Under the pieces are notes generated by a model. That model did not search any database, had not been told where the DNA came from, and was given only the letters and a program-made list of their open reading frames with translations. The position numbers and the translations under genes were made by a program. From Microglena sp. YARC (lineage: Eukaryota; Chlorophyta; Chlorophyceae; Chlamydomonadales; Chlamydomonadaceae): 64,000 bases of DNA. Shown here piece by piece: positions 31,701 through 36,640 of this stretch. The stretch lies in contig CM039462.1 of NCBI GenBank assembly GCA_022414725.1, positions 43,396,151 to 43,460,150 of the forward strand, given 5' to 3'. Every line of letters begins with the position of its first letter. The first letter of the stretch is position 1.

Positions 31701-33314
31701 GAGCTGATAATGGCCCAATAAGGCAGTAGCTATAAGTAGATGGTAGTGGCTCAAGTGGCAGTAGCTATGAGCTGATAATGGCCCAATAAGGCAGTAGCTA
31801 TAAATAGCTGATAGTGGCTCAAGTGGCAGTAGCTATGAGCTGAAAATGGCCCAATAAGGCAGTAGCTATAATTAGCTGATAGTGGCTCAAGTGGCAGTAG
31901 CTATGAGCTGATAATGGCCCAATAAGGCGATAGCTATAAGTAGATGATAGTAGCCCAAGTGGCAGTAGCTATGAGCTGACAAGCATCCAGCCTCAGCATT
32001 CACACTAAGTCTTCAGAGCAAGCATCCAGCCTCACACGCACCTTCTTCATGCTTGAGATTTTCAAAGGATCGGTGACCTTGCCCCTTGGGGTCTCCGTGA
32101 CATAGAACTCTGTCCAAAGGAACATGTGATTGAGTGAGCGTGAGGGGAAGGGGGAGGGGAGGGGAGGGGAGGGAGGGGAGAAGGGAAGGGAGGGGAGGGG
32201 AGGGGAAGGAGGGGAGGGGAGGGGAGGGAGGGGAAGGGAGAGGGAGGGGAGGGGAGGGGAGGGGAGGGAGGGGAGGGGAGGGGAGGGGAGGGGAGGGGGG
32301 GGGGGAAGGGGGGGGAGGGGGGGGAAGCGAGGGTGGAGGAGGGGAAGGGGAGGGAGGGGAGGGGAGGGGAAAGGAGGGGAAAGGGAGGGGAAAGGAGGGA
32401 GGGGGAGGGGAAAGGAGGAAGGGGAGGGGAAAGGAAAGGGGCGGGAAAGGGCAGGGAAGGGGAAAGGGGAGGGTAGGGTAGGGGACATTGGGAATACTTC
32501 TGAAGCAGACCCTACTCACCATCTTCTTCTGAACCACAGTCACTTGCTCACATGCCCATCCATTTCAAATCAACAGCTTTTCACTACCAACTTCTATACC
32601 ACAGCCACTTCGTCATATAGCTATCCATTTTCAATCCACAGCCCTTCACCATCCAATTATAAACCAAAGTCACTTTGTCACACATCCATCCATTTTGAAT
32701 CCACGGCCCTTCACTATCCTATCATAAGCCACAATCACGTTGTCACATGCCCATCCTCTTTGAACCCACGGTGCTAAACAGCGCTAACTATCCACAAAAT
32801 GTCCACAAACTAGCTGGGAAGCAAGCTCTATTTATTCCTGCACCCACACACCATCCACAAACCAGCTGTGAAGCAGCCTTTACTTATTCCCCCAGTCACC
32901 CACCATTCACAAACCAGCTGGGAAGCAGCCTCTACTTCTCCCCACACCTACCCACCATACACAAACCAGTATCCATTCAAACCCACAAGTCCACAACCAC
33001 TCACCATCCACAAACCATCCACCATCCGAGCTGATTCTTGCCCTCGTAATCGACAGGCCCAGCTCAGCTAGGCACATGACCACCTCAACCAAAGTCCCGG
33101 AACGATTTGCTGAGTCAATTGTCAGGACGGTTACATCATCATACATGTTGTTCTCGATCTCGATCTGGGGAGGATTGAGTCTCAATTCCAATGTTTCGTA
33201 CTCCACGAGGGATCCGTCCCATGATGTCACCCTACAATTCTCGGTACGCCGATAGTCGGAAAAGGCTAGAAGACTATTGACTTTAGGCGCGCCGGTGATA
33301 TGACGGAGCAGCAT
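2169..33314 (-). CDS. ACR-like protein with four ACT domains (gene span, about 14 exons)
   Basis: Exons in transcript order: 33314-33005, 32109-32042, 29326-29235 (tentative), 28931-28816, 27460-27311, 26342-26250, 23916-23530, 21950-21906, 15572-15489, 11113-11019, 5688-5515, 3812-3755 and 2219-2169 (last two tentative). The joined reading is about 570 residues. It carries ACT1 (exons 1-2), ACT2 (exons at 28.8 and 27.4 kb), an ACR-type 'GERRMHYL' block (26.3 kb), a 129-residue linker, ACT3 (21.9, 15.5, 11.1 kb) and ACT4 (5.6, 3.8 kb). Plant ACR proteins also have four ACT repeats, and are related to the ACT region of bacterial GlnD. They are thought to sense amino acids; the ligand here cannot be told. 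Phases agree at every junction except around the poly-C exon. The gene is about 31 kb long because its introns are tandem arrays. Confidence 0.85.
2223..3060. repeat. Array of acceptor-plus-exon copies and GAATCAGAATCT repeats
   Basis: On the minus strand the units read 'TCTGATTCAGATTCTGTGTGGGCT', a polypyrimidine/AG pattern. At about 2,735, 2,830 and 3,015 there are fuller copies of 'gattcag + GGAGGGACGCCTTCCCTTGCC', resembling the start of the exon at 2,219. Ser/Asp-rich frames (SDSDS) are by-products. Confidence 0.65.
3070..3620. repeat. About 100-base tandem units on the donor side of the exon at 3,755
   Basis: About five diverged units share 'cctgttggagcaaatag', 'gaatttgtacttgc' and 'cttcacat'. 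Read on the minus strand they contain 'ACAACGGCAAGTAC', similar to the exon end 'ACAATGGCAATTTTTCAAG' plus 'gtac'. This suggests they derive from that exon's 3' edge, but the similarity is weak. Confidence 0.5.
3755..3812 (-). CDS. ACR-like exon, end of ACT4 (tentative)
   Basis: Acceptor 'acctacacag', then one base completing the split codon from the exon at 5,515, then 19 codons including [14 protein letters not shown], then donor gtaccc. The phase agrees with the preceding exon. In ACR proteins this position holds the last strand of ACT4 (family pattern R-A-E-V..A-V-N-x-F-Y-V), and an alternation of hydrophobics fits, but identity is low. Confidence 0.5.
3815..4975. repeat. (TG)n-rich GTGTGGT array
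   Basis: More than 1.1 kb of GTGTGTGGTGTGG with interspersed GTACA. In the minus-strand transcript it is CA-rich and lies immediately 5' of the acceptor at 3,813, the acceptor side of an exon. All Cys/Val and His/Thr frames here are artefacts of the dinucleotide repeat. Confidence 0.9.
4976..5166. other. Non-repetitive intron sequence
   Basis: No exon, splice-supported frame or repeat family is recognised between the (TG)n array and the tRNA-like relic. Confidence 0.4.
5167..5235 (-). pseudogene. tRNA-like relic (tRNA pseudogene or tRNA-derived SINE head)
   Basis: On the minus strand an A-box-like 'TGGCCTCAATGGTAGAGC' is followed by a B-box-like 'GGGGTTCGGATCC', with a T stem UGGGG/CCCCA. 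The spacing between D and T arms is about 4 bases short. The 5' end pairs with CAAGTCC at only three of seven positions. It is therefore not a functional tRNA by eye. It lies in an intron of the ACR-like gene. Confidence 0.4.
5265..5514. repeat. About 25-base array of donor copies from the exon at 5,515
   Basis: On the minus strand the unit reads 'GTCCTGGATTAACAG' followed by 'gttggtactg'. The real exon ends 'GGATTATCTTTTAACAG' with donor gttggt. Eight or so units thus repeat the exon end with its donor on the downstream side. Confidence 0.75.
5515..5688 (-). CDS. ACR-like exon: ACT3 end and most of ACT4
   Basis: Acceptor 'ctacaccccag', one base, 57 codons, then AG before donor gttggt. The single base completes the split codon from the exon ending at 11,019 (phase 2 into 1). 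The product includes [18 protein letters not shown] and [20 protein letters not shown]. It matches the ACR stretch that runs from the helix with E-x-L-x-x-A-x-x-R-R into G-L-x-L-x-x-x-T-x-D-x-x-G-L-L of ACT4. The usual G-L-L at the turn is replaced here by T-V-I-D-T-L-L. Confidence 0.87.
5695..6170. repeat. GGGTGGGGTG array on the acceptor side of the exon at 5,688
   Basis: Nearly pure G/T on the plus strand, so C/A-rich (CCCACCCC) in the transcript directly 5' of the acceptor. It includes a homopolymer of about 20 G at 6,047-6,066, a likely assembly weak point. Pro/His frames here are artefacts. Confidence 0.85.
6340..8345. repeat. Variable (about 90-110 base) array: exon-end copies plus (CCAT)n
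   Basis: About 20 units. Each has a core that reads on the minus strand as 'CTGTTTTTCTATGTTCGACC' plus 'CAG gtatggatgg', then a variable (GGAT)n run. The core copies the 3' end and donor of the exon at 11,019-11,113. Early units read AGGCCT where later ones read GATCAAGTATCT, so the array has at least two subfamilies. Confidence 0.85.
8346..10790. repeat. 70-base tandem array with a 140-base higher-order section
   Basis: Unit markers in order: 'acctacgcatacataaat', 'ccattcctgggtgaaacatg', 'gaagaacaggaaggcc' and 'tgg(t/c)ccacatccatcc'. Read on the minus strand it gives [12 protein letters not shown] then 'gaatgg', a diverged copy of the exon end [12 protein letters not shown] plus gtatgg. From 8,571 to 9,061 the T/C variant alternates strictly. 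From about 9,120 many units have 1-2 base indels. Confidence 0.9.
10791..11018. repeat. (CCAT)n and CCACCTACTCAT repeats beside the exon at 11,019
   Basis: Short repeats plus one close copy of the exon end and donor at about 10,830-10,862. This is the youngest-looking copy because it is nearest in sequence to the exon. Confidence 0.75.
11019..11113 (-). CDS. ACR-like exon: core of ACT3
   Basis: Acceptor 'ccatctgccag', 31 codons and AG, then donor gtatgg. It encodes [16 protein letters not shown] and [11 protein letters not shown]. Joined to the preceding exon it gives [22 protein letters not shown], which lines up residue for residue with the ACR pattern K-L-L-F-D-T-V-x-x-L-x-D-M-x-Y-x-V-F-H-G. 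Both edges of this exon are amplified as tandem arrays, 5' edge upstream (11.1-13.6 kb) and 3' edge downstream (6.3-11.0 kb). Confidence 0.9.
11114..13560. repeat. GTGTATG array with acceptor-plus-exon-start copies
   Basis: TG-rich on the plus strand, CA-rich in the transcript. Embedded copies of 'ccatctgccag + GTCAGCGTGCT..AACATGGAC' lie near 11,800, 12,320 and 12,950, with more diverged ones ('tgccag + GACAGCTTT') near 13,170, 13,280, 13,390 and 13,530. Each keeps the AG acceptor and resembles the start of the exon at 11,113. His/Thr frames of several hundred codons are artefacts. Confidence 0.85.
13571..13754. mobile_element. Palindromic MITE rich in ATCATATGAT, TA-flanked
   Basis: Begins GGGGTCGGCAATATGAT, ends ..ATCATATGATTTGCCGTTCCC, with TA on both sides. 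The interior is dominated by the self-complementary words ATCATATGAT and GATATC. It contains 'TGCCGGCGGTCTGACTAGG', also present in the copies at 14,019 and 63,462. Confidence 0.8.
13757..14018. other. Unique spacer between two MITEs
   Basis: No repeat or exon recognised. A 68-codon minus-strand frame crosses it without splice or family support. Confidence 0.4.
14019..14174. mobile_element. Palindromic MITE, second copy
   Basis: Begins GGGAACGGCAATATGATATC and ends ..GATATGCCGGTCCC followed by TA. Same central 'GATGCCGGCGGCCTGGCTAGG' type block as the 13,571 copy. The left TA is degraded. Confidence 0.75.
14175..15488. repeat. Donor-side array of the exon at 15,489 (about 95 then about 180 base units)
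   Basis: Read on the minus strand, each unit has 'AAGCCCTTTATCGACACG' followed by gtgtgcac or gtgcgcac, i.e. copies of the exon end KLFIDT with its donor. The first eight units (14.18-14.95 kb) are about 95 bases and TG-rich. Three longer units (14.95-15.48 kb) carry more of the exon, including GTCACAATCATCTGCAAGGA. The donor GT is kept in all. Confidence 0.85.
15489..15572 (-). CDS. ACR-like exon: first strand and helix of ACT3
   Basis: Acceptor 'tttctatcag', 28 codons in phase 0, donor gtgcgc. It encodes [16 protein letters not shown] and [12 protein letters not shown]. The C-K-D-R-x-K-L-x-x-D-T motif is the hallmark start of ACT3 in ACR proteins. The preceding N-Y-W-L-V-T-I matches the family's strand before it. 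Both edges are amplified in the flanking introns. Confidence 0.88.
15573..16300. repeat. About 120-base units bridging exon 15,572 and the 51-base array
   Basis: Units read on the minus strand contain 'tatttctatcag + GTGGATATCAAGCAC', then 'CGCAATTACTGGCTGGTGG' and a (TTCAT)n part. They keep the acceptor and the start of the exon at 15,572. The later units also contain 'gtgaaacgatggtcaccagc', the core of the 51-base array that follows, so they are intermediates. Confidence 0.8.
16309..16486. mobile_element. hAT-like MITE with 8-base target duplication
   Basis: The ends CAGGGTACTTCCA and TGGAAGTACCCTG are perfect 13-base inverted repeats. The flanks carry an exact 8-base duplication, ctaccagc, at 16,301-16,308 and 16,487-16,494. 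An 8-base duplication with CAGGG ends is typical of hAT elements. It is 178 bases, non-coding, and inserted within a tandem unit. A diverged relative is at 1,920-2,122. Confidence 0.88.
16539..16603. mobile_element. Short dispersed element with T tail (GGGAGGGTCCC...GGCGTTAT)
   Basis: 'CGGGAGGGTCCCCTTCA', then 'CCACGCCCCCTCGAGGCGTTATC', then about 20 T. Related blocks occur near 39,620, 56,105 and 56,735. A SINE-like or other short retroposed unit is possible; no target duplication was confirmed. Confidence 0.4.
16611..21640. repeat. 51-base tandem array, about 95 copies
   Basis: Unit blocks in order: 'gtgtggctgaccagg', 'tttaggtcactgaag', 'tgaaacgatggccaccagcat'. On the minus strand it reads 'tttcacttcag + TGACCTAAACCTGGTCAGC..CTGGTGGCCATCG'. 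This resembles the acceptor and 5' part of the exon at 15,572 via the 15.6-16.3 kb intermediates. The copies from about 18.6 to 21.1 kb are nearly identical; earlier ones have many single-base indels. Because 51 is 17 codons, a stop-free minus-strand frame ([17 protein letters not shown] repeated) arises; I do not regard it as a protein. Confidence 0.9.
21641..21905. repeat. Donor-side copy of the exon at 21,906
   Basis: At about 21,774-21,810 the minus strand reads 'GAGCTGTTGCATGGAATCAC' then 'TGGTCAAGTCGAG gtgagt'. This copies the end of the exon at 21,906-21,950 with its donor. The rest is unique or TG/CA-rich. Confidence 0.65.
21906..21950 (-). CDS. ACR-like mini-exon before ACT3 (15 codons)
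   Basis: Acceptor 'gccctcacgcag', [15 protein letters not shown] in phase 0, donor gtgagt. Phase 0 on both sides matches the neighbours at 23,530 and 15,572. Copies of its acceptor edge ('gcag + CCTGTGCCCGTGTCCG') lie upstream at 22.1-22.4 kb, and a donor-edge copy lies downstream. It is short, so the call leans on phase and on the edge-copy pattern. Confidence 0.7.
21951..22475. repeat. About 130-base acceptor-side array of the exon at 21,950
   Basis: Three to four units of 'cacgggcacaggctgc(c/a)t', 'cagtgcatgggttcaggc' and 'gagtaaaaacgaaaaaaaac'. On the minus strand each contains an acceptor-like 'tgaggcag' or 'catgcag' followed by CCTGTGCCCGTG. Confidence 0.75.
22476..23529. repeat. About 100-base donor-side array of the exon at 23,530 (ten copies)
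   Basis: On the minus strand each unit reads 'GGGCAGGGACAGAGTGGTG', 'CTGAGAGAGCGGCCGACTA' and 'TCAGCAACTGGGCCTG', then gtgagtattg. These are copies of the exon end ([19 protein letters not shown]) with its GTGAGT donor kept. Junctions fall near 22,520, 22,620, 22,720 and so on to 23,425. Confidence 0.88.
23530..23916 (-). CDS. ACR-like exon: 129-residue linker between ACT2 and ACT3
   Basis: Acceptor 'ccccttgtgcag', 129 codons in phase 0, donor gtgagt. The product is rich in Ala, Gly, Ser and Gln ([32 protein letters not shown]) and looks disordered; no domain is recognised. Plant ACRs have a shorter segment here. It is the only long uninterrupted non-repetitive frame in 22-25 kb, and both phases match its neighbours. 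Its acceptor edge is copied upstream and its donor edge downstream. Confidence 0.75.
23917..25640. repeat. Acceptor-side arrays of the exon at 23,916, with a 29-base array
   Basis: Copies of 'ccccttgtgcag + AGAATGCGAACGCC' (minus strand) lie near 24,150, 24,300, 25,250 and 25,520. Each is followed by a trinucleotide run: (AGT)n at 24,047-24,115 and (GAG)n at 24,240-24,275 and 25,443-25,480. Between them, 24,490-25,190 is a 29-base array of 'gtcatgatatacagtgatga' plus 'agaggaaat', about 24 copies. The Ser- or Tyr-rich frames are artefacts. Confidence 0.85.
25641..26249. repeat. About 130-150 base donor-side array of the exon at 26,250
   Basis: On the minus strand units end 'TTGGTATGGAAG gtgagc' (near 25,787), 'TTGGTATGGAAG gtgcgc' (near 25,907) and 'TTGGTACGGAG gtgagc' (near 26,073). 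They resemble the exon end 'GAGTTGATACGGAAG gtgggc', and also contain 'CTTGCAAGAGGAGA' from mid-exon. Four units or so. Confidence 0.8.
26250..26342 (-). CDS. ACR-like exon with the ERR(L/M)H block
   Basis: Acceptor 'tccttgctatcag', 31 codons in phase 0, donor gtgggc. It encodes [20 protein letters not shown] then [14 protein letters not shown] proteins have a conserved T-H-x-E-R-R-L-H-Q-x-M-x-x-D-R-D block after ACT2; GERRMHYLI falls in the same place and the phases fit both neighbours. Confidence 0.83.
26390..27304. repeat. (ATAGC)n array with acceptor copies
   Basis: Pentamer GCTAT in transcript orientation. It is punctuated by 'catgctcag + GTTGTGCTATGC' near 26,695, 26,740, 26,830, 26,890 and 27,050. 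These resemble the acceptor and start of the exon at 26,342 ('tgctatcag + GTTCAAGGGGC'). The Met-Leu-Cys-Tyr-Ala frames are artefacts. Confidence 0.85.
27311..27460 (-). CDS. ACR-like exon: second half of ACT2
   Basis: Acceptor 'catgatgctgcag', 50 codons in phase 0, donor gtgagt. It encodes [20 protein letters not shown] and [19 protein letters not shown]. In ACR proteins the end of ACT2 reads W-T-x-N-x-R-x-A-x-V-x-Y-V-x-D, then G-x-P-I-x-D, then a helix. The order and spacing here agree, including I-E-D-D-D. Confidence 0.9.
27461..28200. repeat. About 110-base acceptor-side array of the exon at 27,460 (six copies)
   Basis: On the minus strand each unit has 'TCTATGATGCTGCAG + GCGTGGGCACTCC', then a diverged GAGCGTGTGGTTGTTATCTT that follows the exon start codon for codon before hitting a stop. 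The acceptor AG is kept in nearly all copies. Confidence 0.88.
28335..28630. repeat. (GACA)n / (GACAGA)n microsatellite
   Basis: GACA and GACAGA runs with GGAC and GGCA variants; pyrimidine-rich (CTGT)n in the transcript. A second run of (GACA)n lies at 28,728-28,800. Confidence 0.95.
28728..28806. repeat. (GACA)n run downstream of a splice donor
   Basis: The donor of the exon at 28,816 reads gtatgtatgtgcatctg and runs straight into (CTGT)n on the minus strand. Confidence 0.9.
28816..28931 (-). CDS. ACR-like exon: first half of ACT2
   Basis: Acceptor 'ctgtgcgcgcag', two bases, 38 codons, donor gtatgt in phase 0. It encodes [20 protein letters not shown] and [18 protein letters not shown]. 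It matches ACT2 of ACR proteins (D-H-T-x-I-E-L-x-G-x-D-R-P-G-L-L-S-E-V-x-x-x-L-x-x-x-x-C-N-V). It continues in phase into the exon at 27,460. An alternative start three bases downstream (28,928) is possible. Confidence 0.88.
28932..29228. repeat. Acceptor-side copies of the exon at 28,931
   Basis: Two copies on the minus strand, near 29,070 and 29,205, read 'tgtgcgca(t/cag)CAGACAC', then 'ATCCCTACTTGCACCGTGTA' or a close variant. They follow the exon start ADSIPTCTV before diverging. Each is followed by a TAGGTGTAGGT-type spacer. Confidence 0.85.
29235..29326 (-). CDS. Tentative ACR-like linker exon ending in a poly-C run
   Basis: Acceptor 'tccccctcag', [16 protein letters not shown] then SPSGSKR and a run of 23 C, with a good donor gtaagc. 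It falls where the ACT1-ACT2 linker should be. The phases require a length of 1 mod 3, and the present length is 2 mod 3; the 23-base homopolymer makes a length error likely. The upstream array copies its acceptor edge. Confidence 0.35.
29327..29995. repeat. 78-base array, about nine copies, acceptor-side
   Basis: The minus-strand unit contains 'tcctccacag + CCTATTGACATAACACAC', then 'TTTAATTGCACAAATTCATC', as in the exon at 29,326. Seventy-eight is 26 codons, so a stop-free minus-strand frame ([18 protein letters not shown]) appears; rejected as a gene. Confidence 0.85.
30030..31048. mobile_element. Inverted-repeat element of about 1 kb
   Basis: Ends GGTGCCTAATTATTGGCC and, inverted, GGTGCCTAATCCCCC. 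Inside, a second inverted pair is present: 'CCCTAATTCAGGACAG' with 'ATGTGGGACGGAGCC' near 30,214-30,256, mirrored at 30,995-31,028. Both sides are AAATA/ATAAATA repeats. A 78-codon minus-strand frame lies within (30,704-30,940). No transposase motif is recognised. Confidence 0.6.
30704..30940 (-). other. 78-codon ORF of unknown function inside the 1 kb element
   Basis: Reads [20 protein letters not shown] and on, with mixed composition and no repeats (for example [20 protein letters not shown]). It looks more protein-like than most frames here, but I recognise no family. It could be a fragment of a host exon or of a transposon protein. Confidence 0.3.
31100..31300. repeat. Two about 85-base repeats with GGGGGCCAGCC
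   Basis: Two copies of 'gaggttgagggggccagcc' plus 'ttgcactgggaccaaccac'. A diverged part recurs at 29,255-29,290, in the tentative linker exon. This suggests they derive from that exon's region or the reverse. Confidence 0.6.
31378..31980. repeat. About 65-base AGCTGATAGTGGC array
   Basis: About nine units of 'gctgatagtggctcaagtgg', 'cagtagctatgagctgata' and 'atggcccaataaggcagtag'. It lies on the donor side of the exon at 32,042, but I could not derive its unit from that exon. Confidence 0.85.
32042..32109 (-). CDS. ACR-like exon: end of ACT1
   Basis: Acceptor 'cctttggacag', AG completing the split GAG codon, 22 codons, donor gtgcgt. It encodes [20 protein letters not shown] then MKK. Joined to exon 1 it reads [20 protein letters not shown], the ACR signature G-G-W-F-x-D-x-F-x-V-T-D..G-x-K-x-T-D. 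Confidence 0.9.
32125..32490. repeat. GGGGA-rich array (polypyrimidine in the transcript)
   Basis: Purine-only on the plus strand, so TCCCC in the transcript, ending 16 bases 5' of the acceptor at 32,110. The Gly/Arg/Glu and Pro/Ser/Leu frames are artefacts. Confidence 0.9.
32500..32800. repeat. About 60-base diverged units (CCACAGCCCTTCACTATCC)
   Basis: Four to five units with 'cacatgcccatccatttt', 'aatccacagcccttcac' and 'tataa(a/g)cca(c/a)a(g/a)tcac'. In the intron between ACR exons 1 and 2. Origin unclear. Confidence 0.6.
32840..33004. repeat. Donor-side copies of ACR exon 1
   Basis: On the minus strand 'GGTTTGTGGATG gtgagt' (the true junction) recurs as 'GGTTTGTGTATG gtgggt' (near 32,956), 'GGTTTGTGAATG gtgggt' (near 32,904) and 'GGTTTGTGGATG gtgtgt' (near 32,852). 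Units are about 50 bases. Confidence 0.85.
33005..33314 (-). CDS. ACR-like exon 1: N-terminus and ACT1
   Basis: ATG at 33,312-33,314, 103 codons and one base, donor gtgagt. It carries [14 protein letters not shown], then [20 protein letters not shown], then [17 protein letters not shown]. These are the ACR ACT1 landmarks: L-x-x-R-x-N-P-P-x-V-x-I-D-N, D-S-A-N-x-x-G-x-L-x-E-V-V, and I-S-S-D-G-G-W-F. About 46 residues precede the conserved region, a plausible N-terminus. A further upstream exon cannot be excluded. Confidence 0.9.
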
Positions 33315-36300
33315 GACGCAGGGATGGAGGAAATCTAAATGGTGACTGGCTTCGAATTTCTAAGGCAGGCTGTCGTGGGTCAACAATGGTCTATGTGTGC
33401 CAATGTAATGATACGGCTATATAGGCTGGTCAGAGGGGTGGACGGGGTTCCTTATTAGTCAGCTGCGTGCCCTGAAGATGGTGCTAGGATAAGTCCAAGG
33501 CTCGGCAGATAGAAAGATAGGTCGATGCCGTGGGTGAAGGGAAAGCTAGCGATAAAAGTACGGAATATAGCGAATATTGTGCAGGCAGATGCTTTTCCAC
33601 ACGCGATGCTCGACGGATAAGTAGGATTGGTAGTGTGACAGGCCGTTGATGGGATCATCTAGCGAGGCAGTAGAGTGTCGAGAGGGAAATGAAGGCTGGA
33701 AACGTGAAAATGCGGAACTGCTAACATCGAGGGGTGGTCCGGGTTGGTTAGAAGCAGTTTTAGAAGCTACCGGATAGATCCCCGTGTTACCGGTTGAGTG
33801 GAAGGACGAGATAGTTTGAAGTGACCGGCAAACGGACGGTCAGGAGTGTGGTGTAGCATGGTAGCAGGGGGGCAGGGGGTAGTATAGCATAGCACGATAT
33901 GCTTTGTTTTCTTTGTCATACACCCAGCTTCCATGGACCTCTGAGATGCTACTTTTTGAAAGCATACACCGGTACAACGTGCTTTGGTTTCTTAAAAGGA
34001 CGATGTTTTGAATACCTATTGAATAATGCCGATTGCTTAGTGGGTTAAAAATCATAGTTAAAAATGTGTCCAGGTCCAGGCCCATATGTGATTCGGCCAA
34101 GCCTCCCTTCAGTGGGGTAGGGAGCCGTGTTCACCCGTATGTATATTATTCTGTATCTCGCTCTGGCCGTAGCTCCAAGACAATGGAGAGTTGCATGTAG
34201 AAAGATTGCTGACTCGCCGAGGCCTTGTTTCAAATGAATTGGAGCGGTTGGAGTTATCTAATTTTCCAGTGACATGTTTTGTTTAGATTTGAAGTGAGGC
34301 GGTATTTTGAACACTGAACTACTGAAGCGCACCCGCAGGGAGTCGAAACCCGCACCTTCATCATTTCACAATCTTGCTAGACTATCCAATACCTGCCAAT
34401 CTAACTTGTGTCCAGGGATTTGTATATGTAGCCATCACTAGTTATGACCCCGTTTGAACGAAATAATCGCTATGAAAAGTAAACAAATGGCCCAAATGGC
34501 CCCCAAAATCTACAAAATCACTAAACCGCTGTCCCTGGAGGAGGCCCAACGCCAAAAATCTAGAAAGCCCCCATTTTAAGATTCAGATTTGAAACAACAA
34601 AACTGCTTGTGTCTGATGAATCTTCAATCATATTATGTTCTGGTTCACTTTCCCTATATTTTGTAGTCGTAGTTGTTTACACGATAGAGGAATGGGGTGA
34701 AGAACAGGGACCGGTGTGTACTTTGCCTACTCAGGTGCCGAACTGCCGACATATAAGTTGGACAATAACGATATTGTCTTCAGCATGCTCCCTCCATGTT
34801 ATAGAATTGGATGGTTGGCAGGCTGTGCTGCTGTCCTGCCCCAGCAATAATTTACTGAGTTTATGTAACGAACACTCTCTCGCATGGCTGCATGAAGAAT
34901 TAAAGTTGAACATGTTTTGGTTATGTTACTTTGTAATGCCCTCCCTTGCTGTTCAGCATGGCTGGACGATCATGAACATTGGCACGTTTGTTCCAGGCAT
35001 TTACATTACTGTATCTATTGGGGCAGCAGATCAATAGTTGCATTAAAGTGAGCGTTGAGTCGTTGACATCTTTGTTCCAGAATTTACATTAGCTATGTGG
35101 GCAGAAGATCCTGAGTTGCATTAAAATTAGGTCAGTAGTCATTAGTCGTTACTAGATTAAAACTAGGAAATCATTTGTTCAGAGCTCAATAAGTAACATC
35201 AGAAAAAGGAATCCATAAGCAGCAACATTTCCTTCTTCTTTTCAATTTTGTGGCATTATTCTATGCAGGTTTGTTCAACCTCCCACAATTCAATACAAAT
35301 ATCGGTATCCAGTGGCTCAACCTCCAGATAACATAATTAAGCAGACTTGTGGAAATGGTACAAGAAACAGCATAGCTGATTAAGCAACACAAGCGACACA
35401 AGACGCAGCGTCCTGAACAACCCTGCCCTGTAGCCTATTTTCCTAAAAGACTATTCCTGAACTGTAACGGAAATATTAACATATACTCCTTCATACAAAT
35501 ATAACGGAGGAGATTAATAAACACAATTACGGAATCTGGCTCCTACCTGTCCAGACAGGTGGACGTGCAGCTATACATACATCATAACTAAAACAGAGTA
35601 GATTGGTGACCACGTGACAAGTACGGCAGTATGACACAAATATGTAGATAACACAATGAAGTCTTAACAAGACGACATACAGGGACCAAGCCTTCCAGAG
35701 TTCCAGATATGATCAGTGAAACCATCCGACCGGCGGTTTCAGTTCGGTTGCGATTTTTTCTGGATTCGATTCGACACAGACATCGTTGAAAATAAGTCCC
35801 CCGGTAGTGAAACCCTGCCACTCAGTCACCTGCGCGATTTTTGAATTTGAGCCAGCTAGCAGTATCACTCTTGGCGCACCTGCTTAGGTCTGTCGACTGT
35901 CAACGATCTGAACTTGCTGGGCTGCGACTTCGTTCGAACTGCGACTCCAATTTCACACCAACGCAGCAACTGATCGTCTGTCCTCGCGCACCTCAGTTTC
36001 CGGGTTTGAGCATGACCAGCGCAGCATGACCGGCAGCATGGTTCAGGGCACTGCCATATGGCCATGAAGCATTTCTGACCCTCCCTCCCACCCCCACCCA
36101 CCCACCCAGCCCATCCCCAACCTCTCAACTACTCCCGCACCCAGGTACATACACATACTCCTCAGCCTTGTGACCACTGCCACGGTCCCCCCATCCCTCG
36201 CCTGCCCACGTGAACCCAGGCACAAGCTCATCTGAACCATGAATTTCAGTGTTGCATGTGAAACTCAGGCCTGAAATCTCAGCCACACAACCCCGCCCGC
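33315..36300. other. Intergenic region between divergent genes
   Basis: About 3 kb with few tandem repeats, in contrast to the introns. It should hold both promoters, if no further 5' exons exist. Unsupported frames include minus 33,455-33,658, plus 34,609-35,037 (142 codons), plus 35,841-36,029 and a 35-codon frame at 34,472-34,579 (MKSKQMAQMAPKIYK...). A roughly 60-base duplication is seen near 34,975-35,120 ('cgtttgttccaggcatttac' / 'ctttgttccagaatttac'). No TATA box or other element is claimed. Confidence 0.5.
34330..34410 (-). pseudogene. Possible tRNA-like relic
   Basis: On the minus strand 'GGATAGTCTAGCAAG' and 'GGTGCGGGTTTCGACTCCC' are spaced like A and B boxes, but an extra T spoils the T stem and no acceptor stem forms. 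Weak. Confidence 0.15.
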
Positions 36301-36534
36301 AGCAACACAGCCATATAGCCACGCATCCAGACAGCCACACAGCTGCACAGCCACACAGCTACACAGCCACACAGCTACACAACCACACAGCCACATAGAC
36401 ACACAGCCACACAGCCACACAGCTACACAGCCACACAGCCACACAGCCACACAGCCACACAGCCACACAGCCACACACCACACCACACAACCACACAGCC
36501 ACACAGCTACACAGCCACGCAGCCACACCCGCAG
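36300..36534. repeat. CACACAGC array, acceptor-side of the exon at 36,535
   Basis: Eight- to eleven-base units of CACACAGC(C/T)A running to the acceptor 'cacccgcag'. Each unit offers a CAG, so the array repeats an acceptor-like motif. Confidence 0.85.
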
Positions 36535-36640
36535 CCTAAGAAGCAAGTGAGCAGCATGCAGCTCTCTCAAGATGGGCAGGTCAGCCAGGAGTACATGGAT
36601 GAGCTAGACAGGGTGATGGCGTCCATAGAGAACTCAACAG
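36535..36640 (+). CDS. Exonuclease gene, candidate first visible exon
   Basis: Acceptor 'cacccgcag', 35 codons and one base, donor gtaaat. It encodes MQLSQDGQVSQEYMDELDRV preceded by PKKQVSS and followed by MASIENST. The ATG at 36,556 could be the start. Copies of its end plus donor ('GAACTCA(A/G)CAG gtaa') recur at 36,780, 38,985 and 39,525, the pattern seen at proven exons. No family motif; probably an N-terminal region. Confidence 0.6.

Noticed and set aside
32130..32777. Gly/Arg/Glu-rich frame of 215 codons
   Set aside because: Translation of the purine tract that forms the polypyrimidine side of the acceptor at 32,110.
34609..35037. 142-codon plus-strand ORF in the intergenic region
   Set aside because: No family motif, no splice partner, and a partial internal duplication at its end; kept only as a note in the intergenic entry.
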